NCBI GenBank assembly: GCA_028284585.1
Contig: JANQRK010000059.1
Span: forward strand, 1 to 41,016
Reading direction: 5' to 3'
Length of the DNA stretch: 41,016 nucleotides
DNA from: Chromatiales bacterium
GTDB taxonomy: Bacteria > Pseudomonadota > Gammaproteobacteria > Chromatiales > Chromatiaceae
Shown: one piece after another, positions 27,462-35,409 of the stretch
How positions within the stretch are numbered: the first letter of the stretch is position 1
Layout: each line of letters begins with the position of its first letter
Translations under genes and position numbers: made by a program
Notes under the pieces: model-generated
Database searches by the model: none
Told to the model about the DNA's origin: nothing
Seen by the model: only the letters and a program-made list of their open reading frames with translations

Positions 27462-27610
27462 GATACAAGCTCGTGACAAGACGCCTGGTTATGGGATGTG
27501 GGGAGGACTTAGTCGGTCGTCAGTTCGTAGCGGCGCGTCAGATGGTGATGCGGCATGGTGCGCGCCGGGCCATCCGGACGCGTTCTACGCCTGCTAGGGG
27601 GCAGAGATGA
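27458..27610 (+). CDS. Small basic ORF coupled between murC and murB (hypothetical, 50 aa)
   Basis: This 50-codon frame fills the only sizeable gap in the mur-fts chain. Its ATG overlaps the murC stop as ATGA, and its TGA sits inside the ATGATG start of murB, so both junctions look like the other couplings in this operon. The predicted peptide begins MRYKLVTRRLVMGCGED, has 12 Arg in 50, no membrane segment, and matches no family I know. Against it: AGA at codons 2, 8 and 50 and AGG at 47 are unusual beside neighbouring genes, and by my count G or C ends 32 of 50 codons, which looks lower than in the flanking genes. There is no dedicated Shine-Dalgarno sequence beyond coupling. It could be a small protein, a translation-coupling device, or a decayed segment. 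Confidence 0.4.
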   Translation: MRYKLVTRRLVMGCGEDLVGRQFVAARQMVMRHGARRAIRTRSTPARGQR

Positions 27611-28506
27611 TGGCGGCAGCGCCCCGCAGACCGGCATGGCGTGGCGAGCTGTGCCACGACGAGCCGCTCAAGCGTTATACCAGTTGGCGAGTGGGTGGTC
27701 CTGCACGGTGCCTGTATCGGCCGATTGATGCCGCTGATCTGGCTGAGTTTCTAAGTGATCTGCCGTCCGATGAACCCTTGTTGTGGCTTGGGCTCGGCAG
27801 CAATTTGTTGGTTCGCGATGGCGGTTTTCGGGGGACCGTCGTCATGTTGCAAGGTCGCCTGAATGCGGTGTCCATCGAAGTGCAGCGAGTGCAGGTCGAG
27901 GCTGGTGTAACTTGTGCCAAAGTCGCCCGCGCATGTGCCCGTGCCGGGCTCACCGGGGCAGCGTTTCTGGCCGGTATCCCAGGCACTATGGGCGGGGCCT
28001 TGGCAATGAATGCCGGTGCTTTTGGCGGCGAGACTTGGTCGATCGTGCAAGGCGTGACTACGATCGATCGGGCTGGGGTGATCCATGAGCGCCGCGCGGA
28101 GGAATTTCAAGCCGCGTATCGTGAGGTCCGACGGCCGGCCGAGGAGTGGTTCCTCGGCTGCACGCTACGACTTGTTCAGGGCGACGGTGCCGCTGAGCAG
28201 GCAGCGATCCGCGCTTTGCTTGATCGCCGTGCGGCAACCCAGCCGATTGGCCAGCCGAGCTGTGGTTCGACGTTCCGCAACCCTCCCGGCGATTATGCCG
28301 CGCGTCTGATCGAGGCCAGCGGCCTCAAAGGGCACAGCATCGGCGGGGCCCAGGTTTCCGGCAAGCATGCCAACTTCATCATCAATACGGGTACGGCCAG
28401 CGCAGATGACATCGAGCGCCTGATCGGTTTTGTGCTCAGCGAGGTCGAGCTGCGCCAAGGTGTGCGTTTGCACACCGAGGTGCACATCGTGGGGGAGCCG
28501 GCATGA
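27607..28506 (+). CDS. murB: UDP-N-acetylenolpyruvoylglucosamine reductase MurB
   Basis: An FAD enzyme that reduces the MurA product to UDP-MurNAc with NADPH. It has 299 residues, the shorter type without the E. coli C-terminal insertion. It shows KRYTSWRVGGPARCL at the N-terminus, GLGSNLLVRDGGFRG, GIPGTMGGALAMNAGAFGGE, the catalytic-Ser segment PSCGSTFRNP and SGLKGHSIGGAQVSGKHANF. An AGGGGG ribosome site precedes the double ATG; the first is used. The stop overlaps ddl (ATGA). Confidence 0.96.
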   Translation: MMAAAPRRPAWRGELCHDEPLKRYTSWRVGGPARCLYRPIDAADLAEFLSDLPSDEPLLWLGLGSNLLVRDGGFRGTVVMLQGRLNAVSIEVQRVQVEAGVTCAKVARACARAGLTGAAFLAGIPGTMGGALAMNAGAFGGETWSIVQGVTTIDRAGVIHERRAEEFQAAYREVRRPAEEWFLGCTLRLVQGDGAAEQAAIRALLDRRAATQPIGQPSCGSTFRNPPGDYAARLIEASGLKGHSIGGAQVSGKHANFIINTGTASADDIERLIGFVLSEVELRQGVRLHTEVHIVGEPA

Positions 28507-29429
28507 CCATGGCAGCAGCAGATTTCGGTCGGGTCGCGGTGTTGTTTGGTGGCTGGGCGGCGGAGCGTGAAGTCTCCTTGCTCAGTGGCAACGCGGTCCT
28601 AGGTGGCCTGAAGCGGCGCGGTGTCGATGCACATGGCGTGGATGTCGGGCGTGATGTGCTTCAGGCCCTCGCGGCTGGTGGATATGACCGTGTGTTCAAT
28701 GTGCTGCATGGTCGCGGTGGCGAAGATGGCGTGATCCAAGGGGCCTTGGAGGTCCTAGGCCTCCCCTACACCGGTAGCGGGGTGATGGGCTCGGCAATAG
28801 CGCTGGATAAATACCGAACCAAGCTGTTGCTCGAGGCACTCGGTGTGCCGACCCCGGGCTACGTGCTGATCGGCGCGCAGCCCGATCTCGCAGCGGCTGC
28901 CGCACTCGGCTTCCCATTGATGATCAAACCAGTGTGCGAAGGATCGAGCATCGGGATGTCGCGCGCCGACGACGCGACACAGTTGCACGCGGCTTGGGCG
29001 CGTGCAACTGAGTACGACAGCCAAGTCTTAGCCGAACGTTGGATCACCGGGGCCGAGTACACGGCGGCTGTGTTGGGTCGTGAGGTCCTGCCGGTGATTC
29101 GCCTCGAGACCCCGCGCGGATTCTACGATTATGAGGCCAAGTATGCCGCCGAAGATACTCGCTACCTGATCCCATGCGGGTTGGCGCAGGGTGCCGAGGA
29201 ACAACTTCGGTCGCTGGCCCTGCAAGCGTTCGATGCCGTTGGCGCATATGGCTGGGGGCGGGTCGATTTCTTAACGGATGAGGCCGGAAAGGCCTGGGTG
29301 ATCGAAGTCAATACCGTGCCCGGGATGACCGATCACAGCCTGGTCCCGATGGCCGCAAAGGCCGCTGGAATTGATTTCGATGAATTGGTCTGGCGCATTC
29401 TGGCGCAGACCTTAGAGGGTAGCCGATGA
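28503..29429 (+). CDS. ddl: D-alanine--D-alanine ligase
   Basis: An ATP-grasp ligase that makes D-Ala-D-Ala for MurF. It has 308 residues, close to E. coli DdlB (306), and sits in the ddlB position of the cluster. Visible motifs are FGGWAAEREVSL, LHGRGGEDGVIQG, KPVCEGSSIGM, YDYEAKY and the C-terminal EVNTVPGMTDHSLVP. I use the ATG overlapping the murB stop (28503); a second ATG at 28509 is possible. It is coupled to ftsQ by ATGA. Confidence 0.96.
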   Translation: MTMAAADFGRVAVLFGGWAAEREVSLLSGNAVLGGLKRRGVDAHGVDVGRDVLQALAAGGYDRVFNVLHGRGGEDGVIQGALEVLGLPYTGSGVMGSAIALDKYRTKLLLEALGVPTPGYVLIGAQPDLAAAAALGFPLMIKPVCEGSSIGMSRADDATQLHAAWARATEYDSQVLAERWITGAEYTAAVLGREVLPVIRLETPRGFYDYEAKYAAEDTRYLIPCGLAQGAEEQLRSLALQAFDAVGAYGWGRVDFLTDEAGKAWVIEVNTVPGMTDHSLVPMAAKAAGIDFDELVWRILAQTLEGSR

Positions 29430-30223
29430 CGCGTGCAGCCCAACGGCGGCGGGCCACGGCCAATGCCCACAAGCGACCCCAACCCGGGTGGACCTTGGCA
29501 CTGGGTGGTCTGACGCTGCTGGCCCTGGTGGCCGCCGCTGCGGGTGTCTATCAGCTGGTGTTGCAGCCTGGCCGCTTACCTCTGCGGGTGATCGATGTCA
29601 CTGGCGACTTCCAGCGGCTGCGGCCGGTAGAGATTCAGCGCACTGTTCTGGCGACGATCAATGGCGGTTTCTTCACTTGCGACATGCAGCGACTGCGTGG
29701 CGTGGTGCTGGCCATGCCTTGGGTAGAGGATGTGAGTATCCGGCGCGTCTGGCCAGACCGGTTAAGTATGGCCGTGACCGAGCGGGTCCCTCTGGCGCGC
29801 TGGGGTGACGATGCCCTAATCAGCGTCGATGGCAATGTGTTCCGGCCGTCACGCCTGGACGAGCACGCGGACCTGGTCAACTTGCATGGTCCGCAAGGTA
29901 GTGAGCAGCGAGTAGTCGAATTCTATCGGGCCGTCGCGCCCGCGGCGCGGGCGCGCGAATTACAGATCCGTGCGGTCGAGTTGGACGTGCGTCGTCATTG
30001 GTGGCTGCGTTTTGACGGTGGTCTGACCGTGTCGCTTGGTCGGCGGGCTGTGGAGCAGCGCCTCGCCCAATTCTTTCGGGTTTACCCGCGTCTGGCCGCT
30101 GAGCCGTCGCGCCGGCCGGAACGAGTGGATATGCGCTATGCACACGGCTTTGCCGTGCGCTGGCATGCGCCAGATCGCGGAGAGCCATCGTTGTCGATTT
30201 CGAAATCCCAGGGAAAAGTCTGA
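29426..30223 (+). CDS. ftsQ: Cell division protein FtsQ
   Basis: A bitopic divisome scaffold that binds FtsL-FtsB. It has 265 residues: a basic cytoplasmic tail (about 1-22), one membrane helix (about 23-45), a POTRA domain starting at about LPLRVIDVTGDF (52-63), and a beta domain with the conserved WPDRLSMAVTERVPLARWG and WLRFDGGLTVSLG. It overlaps the ddl stop (ATGA), and its TGA overlaps the ftsA ATG. Confidence 0.94.
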   Translation: MTRAAQRRRATANAHKRPQPGWTLALGGLTLLALVAAAAGVYQLVLQPGRLPLRVIDVTGDFQRLRPVEIQRTVLATINGGFFTCDMQRLRGVVLAMPWVEDVSIRRVWPDRLSMAVTERVPLARWGDDALISVDGNVFRPSRLDEHADLVNLHGPQGSEQRVVEFYRAVAPAARARELQIRAVELDVRRHWWLRFDGGLTVSLGRRAVEQRLAQFFRVYPRLAAEPSRRPERVDMRYAHGFAVRWHAPDRGEPSLSISKSQGKV

Positions 30224-31458
30224 TGGTCAAGCGGACCGATAAAAAAAACATCGTGGGCCTGGATATCGGCACCTCTAAGGTCGTCGCGATAGTCGGTGAA
30301 GTAAAGCAAGACGACGAGATCGAGATTGTCGGAATAGGTTCGCATCGTTCGCGCGGTTTGAAGAAGGGTGTCGTGGTGAACATTGAGTCCACCGTGCAAT
30401 CGATCCAGCGCGCGGTCGAGGAGGCCGAGTTGATGGCCGGCGTCGAGATCGATGCGGTTTATGCGGGGATCGCCGGTAGCCATGTATCCAGCCTGAATTC
30501 GCATGGCATCGTGCCTATCAAGGATGGTGAGGTATCGCACACTGATGTCGAGCGGGTCATCGATGCAGCACGTGCGGTGGCGATTCCGGCCGATCAGAAG
30601 ATTCTGCATATCCTGCCCCAGGAATTCATCATCGATAACCAAGAAGGTATCCACGACCCGGTCGGGATGTCCGGTGTACGCTTGGAAGCGCGTGTCCATA
30701 TGGTGACGGGTGCAGTGAGTGCGGCGCAGAACATTATCAAGTGCGTCCGACGCTGTGGTCTCGAGGTCGAAGACTTGATCCTCGAACAATTGGCATCGAG
30801 CTACTCGGTACTCGAGGACGACGAGAAAGACCTCGGTGTGTGCCTGGTCGATATGGGTGGCGGTACCACCGATATCGCGGTGTTCACCGGAGGCTCTATC
30901 CGCCACACCGCAGTGATTCCAATCGCTGGTGATCAAGTGACCAACGATATAGCGGTTGCGCTGCGGACTCCCACTCAGCATGCCGAAGAGATCAAGCTCA
31001 AGTACGCCTGCGCCTTGACCCAATTGGCTAGTCCAGACGAGACCATCGAAGTCCCTAGCATCGGCGATCGGCCGCCGCGACGACTCTCGCGGCAGACTCT
31101 CGCGGAAGTCGTGGAACCACGCTACGAGGAGCTATTAGGACTGATACAGACCGAGCTGAGACGCTCGGGTTATGAGGACTTGGTCGCGGGCGGTGTCGTG
31201 TTGACCGGGGGCAGCGCGAAGATGGAGGGCCTGATCGATCTCGCCGAAGAGGTGTTTCACATGCCGGTTCGGCTGGGTATTCCGCAGTACGTAAGCGGCT
31301 TGATTGACGTAGTACGCAATCCGATCCACGCGACCGGAGTCGGGTTGCTGTTGTTTGGTCATCGCAACCGCGAGTCGCGGGTGCCGGAAAATCTTGGCAG
31401 CGGTGGGGTGAAGTCTGCCTGGAACCGGATGAGGAGCTGGTTTCAGGGCAATTTTTGA
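30223..31458 (+). CDS. ftsA: Cell division protein FtsA
   Basis: An actin-like ATPase that tethers FtsZ to the membrane and recruits later division proteins. It has 411 residues. The phosphate-1 motif GLDIGTSKVVAIVGE (11-25), the 1C domain, the phosphate-2 VDMGGGTTDIAVF and VVLTGGSAKMEGL are clear. The C-terminal SAWNRMRSWFQGNF is the amphipathic membrane-targeting helix. The ATG overlaps the ftsQ stop. It is followed 56 bp later by ftsZ, the first real gap after the coupled chain. Confidence 0.97.
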   Translation: MVKRTDKKNIVGLDIGTSKVVAIVGEVKQDDEIEIVGIGSHRSRGLKKGVVVNIESTVQSIQRAVEEAELMAGVEIDAVYAGIAGSHVSSLNSHGIVPIKDGEVSHTDVERVIDAARAVAIPADQKILHILPQEFIIDNQEGIHDPVGMSGVRLEARVHMVTGAVSAAQNIIKCVRRCGLEVEDLILEQLASSYSVLEDDEKDLGVCLVDMGGGTTDIAVFTGGSIRHTAVIPIAGDQVTNDIAVALRTPTQHAEEIKLKYACALTQLASPDETIEVPSIGDRPPRRLSRQTLAEVVEPRYEELLGLIQTELRRSGYEDLVAGGVVLTGGSAKMEGLIDLAEEVFHMPVRLGIPQYVSGLIDVVRNPIHATGVGLLLFGHRNRESRVPENLGSGGVKSAWNRMRSWFQGNF

Positions 31459-31514
31459 ATGTTTTCGGAGCGTAACCCAAGTCGGGTTCGGCCAGCACAA
31501 TCGGAGGAGAGACA

Positions 31515-32690
31515 ATGTTTGAATTTATGGATGTAGATAGTCAGAGCGCAGTGATCAAGGTAGTCGGTGTCGGTGGCGGTGGTGGCAATGCGGTAAACCA
31601 TATGCTCCGCTCGAATATTGAAGGCGTCGAGTTCATCTGCGCCAACACCGATGCGCAGGCGCTGCAGAGCACTGAGGTAAGGACGGCCCTACAGCTCGGC
31701 TCGAACGTGACCCGTGGCTTGGGCGCAGGTGCCAGTCCGGAGCGCGGTTGTGATGCAGCGGTCGAGGACCGCGATCGCATCCATGAGGCACTGGAGGGTG
31801 CCGACATGGTGTTCATTACGGCCGGCATGGGGGGAGGAACGGGCACCGGCGCGGCACCCGTGGTCGCCGAGGTAGCCCGAGAGCTGGGCATCTTGACCGT
31901 TGCCGTTGTTACCAAACCCTTTGCCTTCGAAGGCGGCAAACGCTTGCGCATCGCCGAAGAGGGTATCGCTAAGCTTTCTGAGCACGTCGACTCGGTGATC
32001 ACCATACCGAACGAGAAGCTACTGTCTGTGCTGGGTAAGACGACCTCGTTGCTGGATGCCTTCAAGGCAGCCAATGACGTGTTGCTCAACGCAGTGCAGG
32101 GGATCGCCGAGCTGATCACTAAACCGGGGCTGATCAACGTGGATTTCGCTGATGTGCGGACGGTGATGTCGGAGATGGGCGTCGCGATGATGGGGACTGG
32201 CCGGTCGAACGGTGATCAGCGGGCGCGTGAGGCGGCTGAGCTGGCAATTCGCAGCCCCCTGCTGGAGGACATCAATCTGTCGGGTGCGCGCGGCATCCTG
32301 GTCAACATCACGGCCGGGCTGGACTTGGCCATCGGGGAGTTCGATGAGGTCGGCAATACGGTCAAGGAATTCGCGCGTGACGATGCCACCGTGGTCGTTG
32401 GAACAGTGATCGATCCGGACATGGTCGACGAGCTGAGGGTTACCGTGGTCGCCACCGGGCTGGGTGAGGAGCTTGTGGCAGCTGCGCCACAGACCGAAAT
32501 GGAGCTACAACCTGTGCGCTTGGTCAACAATGATGCCAAACCTGAACAGGAGAACGTCGATTACAATGCATTGGAGATCCCTCCACATGTCCGGCGTGGT
32601 AAAAAGAACACGGCTGATTTCGCCAAGACTGCCAATCAGGAAATGGAGTACCTGGATATCCCTGCGTTCCTGCGCCGCCAGGCGGACTAA
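31515..32690 (+). CDS. ftsZ: Cell division GTPase FtsZ
   Basis: The tubulin homologue that forms the Z ring. It has 391 residues: [13 protein letters not shown] (about 19-31), the tubulin signature GGGTGTG at 106-112, the T7-loop segment [11 protein letters not shown] that completes GTP hydrolysis in the next subunit, a variable linker from about 320, and the conserved C-terminal peptide [13 protein letters not shown] that binds FtsA and ZipA. Its ribosome site GGAGGAG (31503-31509) is the strongest in the cluster, fitting the need for high FtsZ. A small AACCC/GGGTT hairpin (31474-31488) lies in the ftsA-ftsZ gap. Confidence 0.98.
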   Translation: MFEFMDVDSQSAVIKVVGVGGGGGNAVNHMLRSNIEGVEFICANTDAQALQSTEVRTALQLGSNVTRGLGAGASPERGCDAAVEDRDRIHEALEGADMVFITAGMGGGTGTGAAPVVAEVARELGILTVAVVTKPFAFEGGKRLRIAEEGIAKLSEHVDSVITIPNEKLLSVLGKTTSLLDAFKAANDVLLNAVQGIAELITKPGLINVDFADVRTVMSEMGVAMMGTGRSNGDQRAREAAELAIRSPLLEDINLSGARGILVNITAGLDLAIGEFDEVGNTVKEFARDDATVVVGTVIDPDMVDELRVTVVATGLGEELVAAAPQTEMELQPVRLVNNDAKPEQENVDYNALEIPPHVRRGKKNTADFAKTANQEMEYLDIPAFLRRQAD

Positions 32691-32738
32691 GGGGTGGTCA
32701 GCCGTTGCTGAATCGACGCGAGGTAGTTGCATTTTTGC

Positions 32739-32767
32739 TTGATCTAGTAGCAAAAAAGTTGCACAAT
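32739..32767 (+). promoter_or_regulatory. Sigma70-type promoter of lpxC
   Basis: TTGATC (32739-32744) and CACAAT (32762-32767) are 17 bp apart in the 196-bp ftsZ-lpxC gap, within its most AT-rich part. Transcription would start near 32774, leaving a leader of about 110 nt before lpxC. No terminator for ftsZ is evident before it, so lpxC may also be read from upstream. Confidence 0.55.
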
Positions 32768-32886
32768 AAGGGAATTCCCTAAGCGGGCACCGGGGAACAC
32801 CGGAGACCTCGTCGTCGAGATTCCGCGATGCGGTAGGCTGAAGTGCTGAAAAAACCAAGGAATTTCGAGCGGGAGAGTCTAAGTCG

Positions 32887-33801
32887 ATGATTAAGCAGCG
32901 CACTTTGAAGAATGTCATTCGTGCCACCGGAGTGGGACTGCATACCGGCGAGAAAGTCTATCTTACGCTGCGACCTGCTGCCCCAGAGACGGGAATCGTA
33001 TTTCGTCGGGTCGATCTGGATTCGCCAGTCGATATCCCCGCCAAGGCGGAGAATGTCGGCGATACGCGGCTGTCGACCACCCTGGTAAAGGATGAGGCAC
33101 GCATCTCGACGGTCGAGCACCTGCTGTCGGCCTTTGCGGGACTCGGCATCGACAATGCTTACGTGGATGTCAGTGCACCGGAGGTTCCGATCATGGACGG
33201 TAGCGCCGGCCCCTTTGTCTTCTTGATCCAGTCGGCCGGTGTTGAGGAGCAGAATGCGGCCAAGCGATTTATCCGGATCAAGCGCCCGGTCGAGGTGCGC
33301 GATGGCGATAAGGTGGCACGCTTCGAGCCATTTAACGGCTTTAAGGTCAGCTTCGGTATCGACTTTGATCATCCCGCCATGGCGGAGGATCGGCGGCGCT
33401 CTGTGATCGATTTCTCATCGACCTCTTTCGTCAAGGAGGTCAGTCGGGCGCGTACCTTCGGCTTCCTGCGAGATATCGAGATGTTACGTGAGCATGGCCT
33501 GGCGTTGGGCGGCAGCATGGATAACGCGATCGTAGTCGACGATTTCCGTGTGCTGAACGAAGATGGCCTGCGCTACGAAGATGAATTCGTCAAACATAAG
33601 ATATTGGATGCGATTGGCGACCTCTATTTGCTGGGCCACAGCTTGATCGGTGCCTTCAACGGCTATAAGTCCGGACATGCCTTGAATAACCGCTTGCTCA
33701 AGACGCTAATCGCGCAAGCTGAGGCTTGGGAAGAAGTCACCTTCGATGATTCGGAACAGGCGCCGATTTCTTACATGAGGCCGGCGCATGTGTCCTCTTA
33801 G
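32887..33801 (+). CDS. lpxC: UDP-3-O-acyl-N-acetylglucosamine deacetylase LpxC
   Basis: A zinc hydrolase that carries out the committed step of lipid A synthesis. It has 304 residues (E. coli 305). Signatures are the N-terminal [20 protein letters not shown], the first zinc-ligand segment [53 protein letters not shown] and the C-terminal [16 protein letters not shown] ribosome site precedes the ATG. The gene converges on dciA with a gap of 6 bp. Confidence 0.97.
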   Translation: MIKQRTLKNVIRATGVGLHTGEKVYLTLRPAAPETGIVFRRVDLDSPVDIPAKAENVGDTRLSTTLVKDEARISTVEHLLSAFAGLGIDNAYVDVSAPEVPIMDGSAGPFVFLIQSAGVEEQNAAKRFIRIKRPVEVRDGDKVARFEPFNGFKVSFGIDFDHPAMAEDRRRSVIDFSSTSFVKEVSRARTFGFLRDIEMLREHGLALGGSMDNAIVVDDFRVLNEDGLRYEDEFVKHKILDAIGDLYLLGHSLIGAFNGYKSGHALNNRLLKTLIAQAEAWEEVTFDDSEQAPISYMRPAHVSS

Positions 33802-33807
33802 CCTTCG

Positions 33808-34254
33808 CTAGCCCTGAGACGAGTCAAGGGCTCGGCTCAGCCGCATCAGGGCCTCGCGCAGCGGTGTTTCGCTGGTTTCGAGTGCGTATTCATGGATAAT
33901 GCGGGCGCCAGCCGCAGAGCGGCGGGCGGTGCGTCGTCGTGTTTGCTCGGAGCATTGGTGCGTGACGGCGACCTTTACTCTGACGGCCTCGAGGTCCGGG
34001 TATCGCTGACGCAGCGAGTCCAACAATTGGGGGGCGACAAAGCGCAGACGTGTGGCCCAAGCGGGGGAATCCACCGATACAATAAGCTGTTGGTCGCGTA
34101 GTCGGGCCGCAGAGCAGTGCCCGGCCAACATGTCGGGAAGATGGCGGCGCAGTTCGCTGAGCAGGGTCTGTTGAACGCCTGCCTCATCCGCCAAGGCGCG
34201 CAGCGACATGCTGCGGTGGATCAAATTGCCTACCGAGGGAGGCTTGTGAGACAT
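33808..34254 (-). CDS. dciA: DUF721 protein, DciA-like helicase loader
   Basis: A 148-residue protein of the DUF721 family. DciA members load the replicative helicase DnaB in bacteria without DnaC-type loaders, a role established in Pseudomonas and Vibrio. The family core is seen at about 30-100: LLSELRRHLPDMLAGHCSA, LIVSVDSPAWATRLRFVAPQLLDSLRQ. A basic tail (RRRTARRS) follows. The KH-like core and the location between lpxC and the secA-linked peptidase match the position I recall in Pseudomonas. It is transcribed opposite to all neighbours. Its start is 90 bp from that of the divergent M23 gene. Confidence 0.8.
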   Translation of the reverse strand: MSHKPPSVGNLIHRSMSLRALADEAGVQQTLLSELRRHLPDMLAGHCSAARLRDQQLIVSVDSPAWATRLRFVAPQLLDSLRQRYPDLEAVRVKVAVTHQCSEQTRRRTARRSAAGARIIHEYALETSETPLREALMRLSRALDSSQG

Positions 34255-34344
34255 ATCACGCGGCTAGCTCGCAGTAGTGAGATGCTGAGATTAAGGGTAC
34301 ACCGCCCGAGGCCGCTAAGCCGAGAAGGTTTAAGAAAAAGTAAG

Positions 34345-35265
34345 ATGATGATCTCATTTCGATCTGATCGTTGCAGTCGGTCCACACTCGATGTTTCCCT
34401 GACTAAAGCCGCCGGTATCGCCGGTCTGGTGATAATTAGTATCGCGGCGCTAACCCTGTGGGTGGGGTTTGAATTCGGCGGCCGCTATGCCGAGAGGGCC
34501 GGGGCGAGTAACGCGACTGCCGATGTGCAAGCTATGTTGGCCGCCGAGCGCCGCCTGATTGCCGATGCCAAGGCCGAGCAGCGAGCCCATCTGGATGCCC
34601 TGGCGTTCAAGATTGCCGCCTTGCAATCCCACCTTATCCGCCTGGATGCCTTGGGTGAGCGTTTGGTCGAGGTGGGTAATCTCGATCGCGACGAGTTCGA
34701 CTTTGCCTCGCAGCCGCCGCGCGGTGGTATCGATGATGCCTTGCCGGGTGAGCAGAGCAGTGTGGCCTTGGAGGCCGATCTGGGCCACCTCGAACAGTTG
34801 CTGGCCGATCGCGAGAGGAAGCTCCAGGCCCTGGAGCGGGTATTGGTTGATCGTGGGTTGATGGCCGAGGTCACGCCGTCAGGGCGGCCGGTTGTGAAGG
34901 GTTGGATGTCGTCCGGTTTTGGTCGGCGCATCGACCCGTTCAAAGGCAACAAGTCTTTCCATCGTGGCGTCGATTTTGCCGGCAAGCGGGGATCTGAGGT
35001 GGTCGCCGTAGCCTCGGGTGTGGTGACTCGCTCCAAGCGGGTTTCCGGATACGGCAACGTCATCGAGATTCGACATGCCGATGGGTATTCGACACTGTAT
35101 GCCCATAACCAAGAGAATCTGGTCGATAAGGGTGAGGTGGTCAGCAAAGGACAGACCATCGGGCTGCTCGGCAGCACCGGTCGCTCGAGCGGGCCGCACG
35201 TCCACTTCGAGGTCCACAAGGACGGCAAGATCGTGGACCCGCTGCGCTACGTTCGCGCTCGCTGA
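34345..35265 (+). CDS. M23 (LytM-type) peptidase with N-terminal membrane anchor
   Basis: A 306-residue envelope protein: one membrane helix at about 20-42, a coiled-coil region (about 55-115, AERRLIADAKAEQRAHLDAL), a second helix at 130-155, then a LytM domain. The zinc ligands are all present: HRGVDF gives His 206 and Asp 210, and HVHFE gives His 285 and His 287, so the enzyme should be active, unlike EnvC or NlpD. It probably cleaves peptidoglycan cross-links from the periplasmic face. I use the double ATG at 34345; the frame is open upstream across dciA, but those residues look antisense to it. It precedes secA by 144 bp. Confidence 0.88.
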   Translation: MMISFRSDRCSRSTLDVSLTKAAGIAGLVIISIAALTLWVGFEFGGRYAERAGASNATADVQAMLAAERRLIADAKAEQRAHLDALAFKIAALQSHLIRLDALGERLVEVGNLDRDEFDFASQPPRGGIDDALPGEQSSVALEADLGHLEQLLADRERKLQALERVLVDRGLMAEVTPSGRPVVKGWMSSGFGRRIDPFKGNKSFHRGVDFAGKRGSEVVAVASGVVTRSKRVSGYGNVIEIRHADGYSTLYAHNQENLVDKGEVVSKGQTIGLLGSTGRSSGPHVHFEVHKDGKIVDPLRYVRAR

Positions 35266-35409
35266 ACACCCCATATTGGCCTTAGGGTAGGTTCCGCGGA
35301 AATGCTCCCCTAGCGGGTTGCTCGCCATCTGCACCGCGCCGTTCGAAAGTCCGTTTGGGGTATCATCCAGGGCTTTGGTTTAGATCCGGTTCGGGAAGGT
35401 CTCAGCTTC

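Noticed and set aside
34117..34344. Upstream extension of the M23 peptidase frame
   Set aside because: The added residues are antisense to dciA and precede the natural double ATG and membrane anchor.
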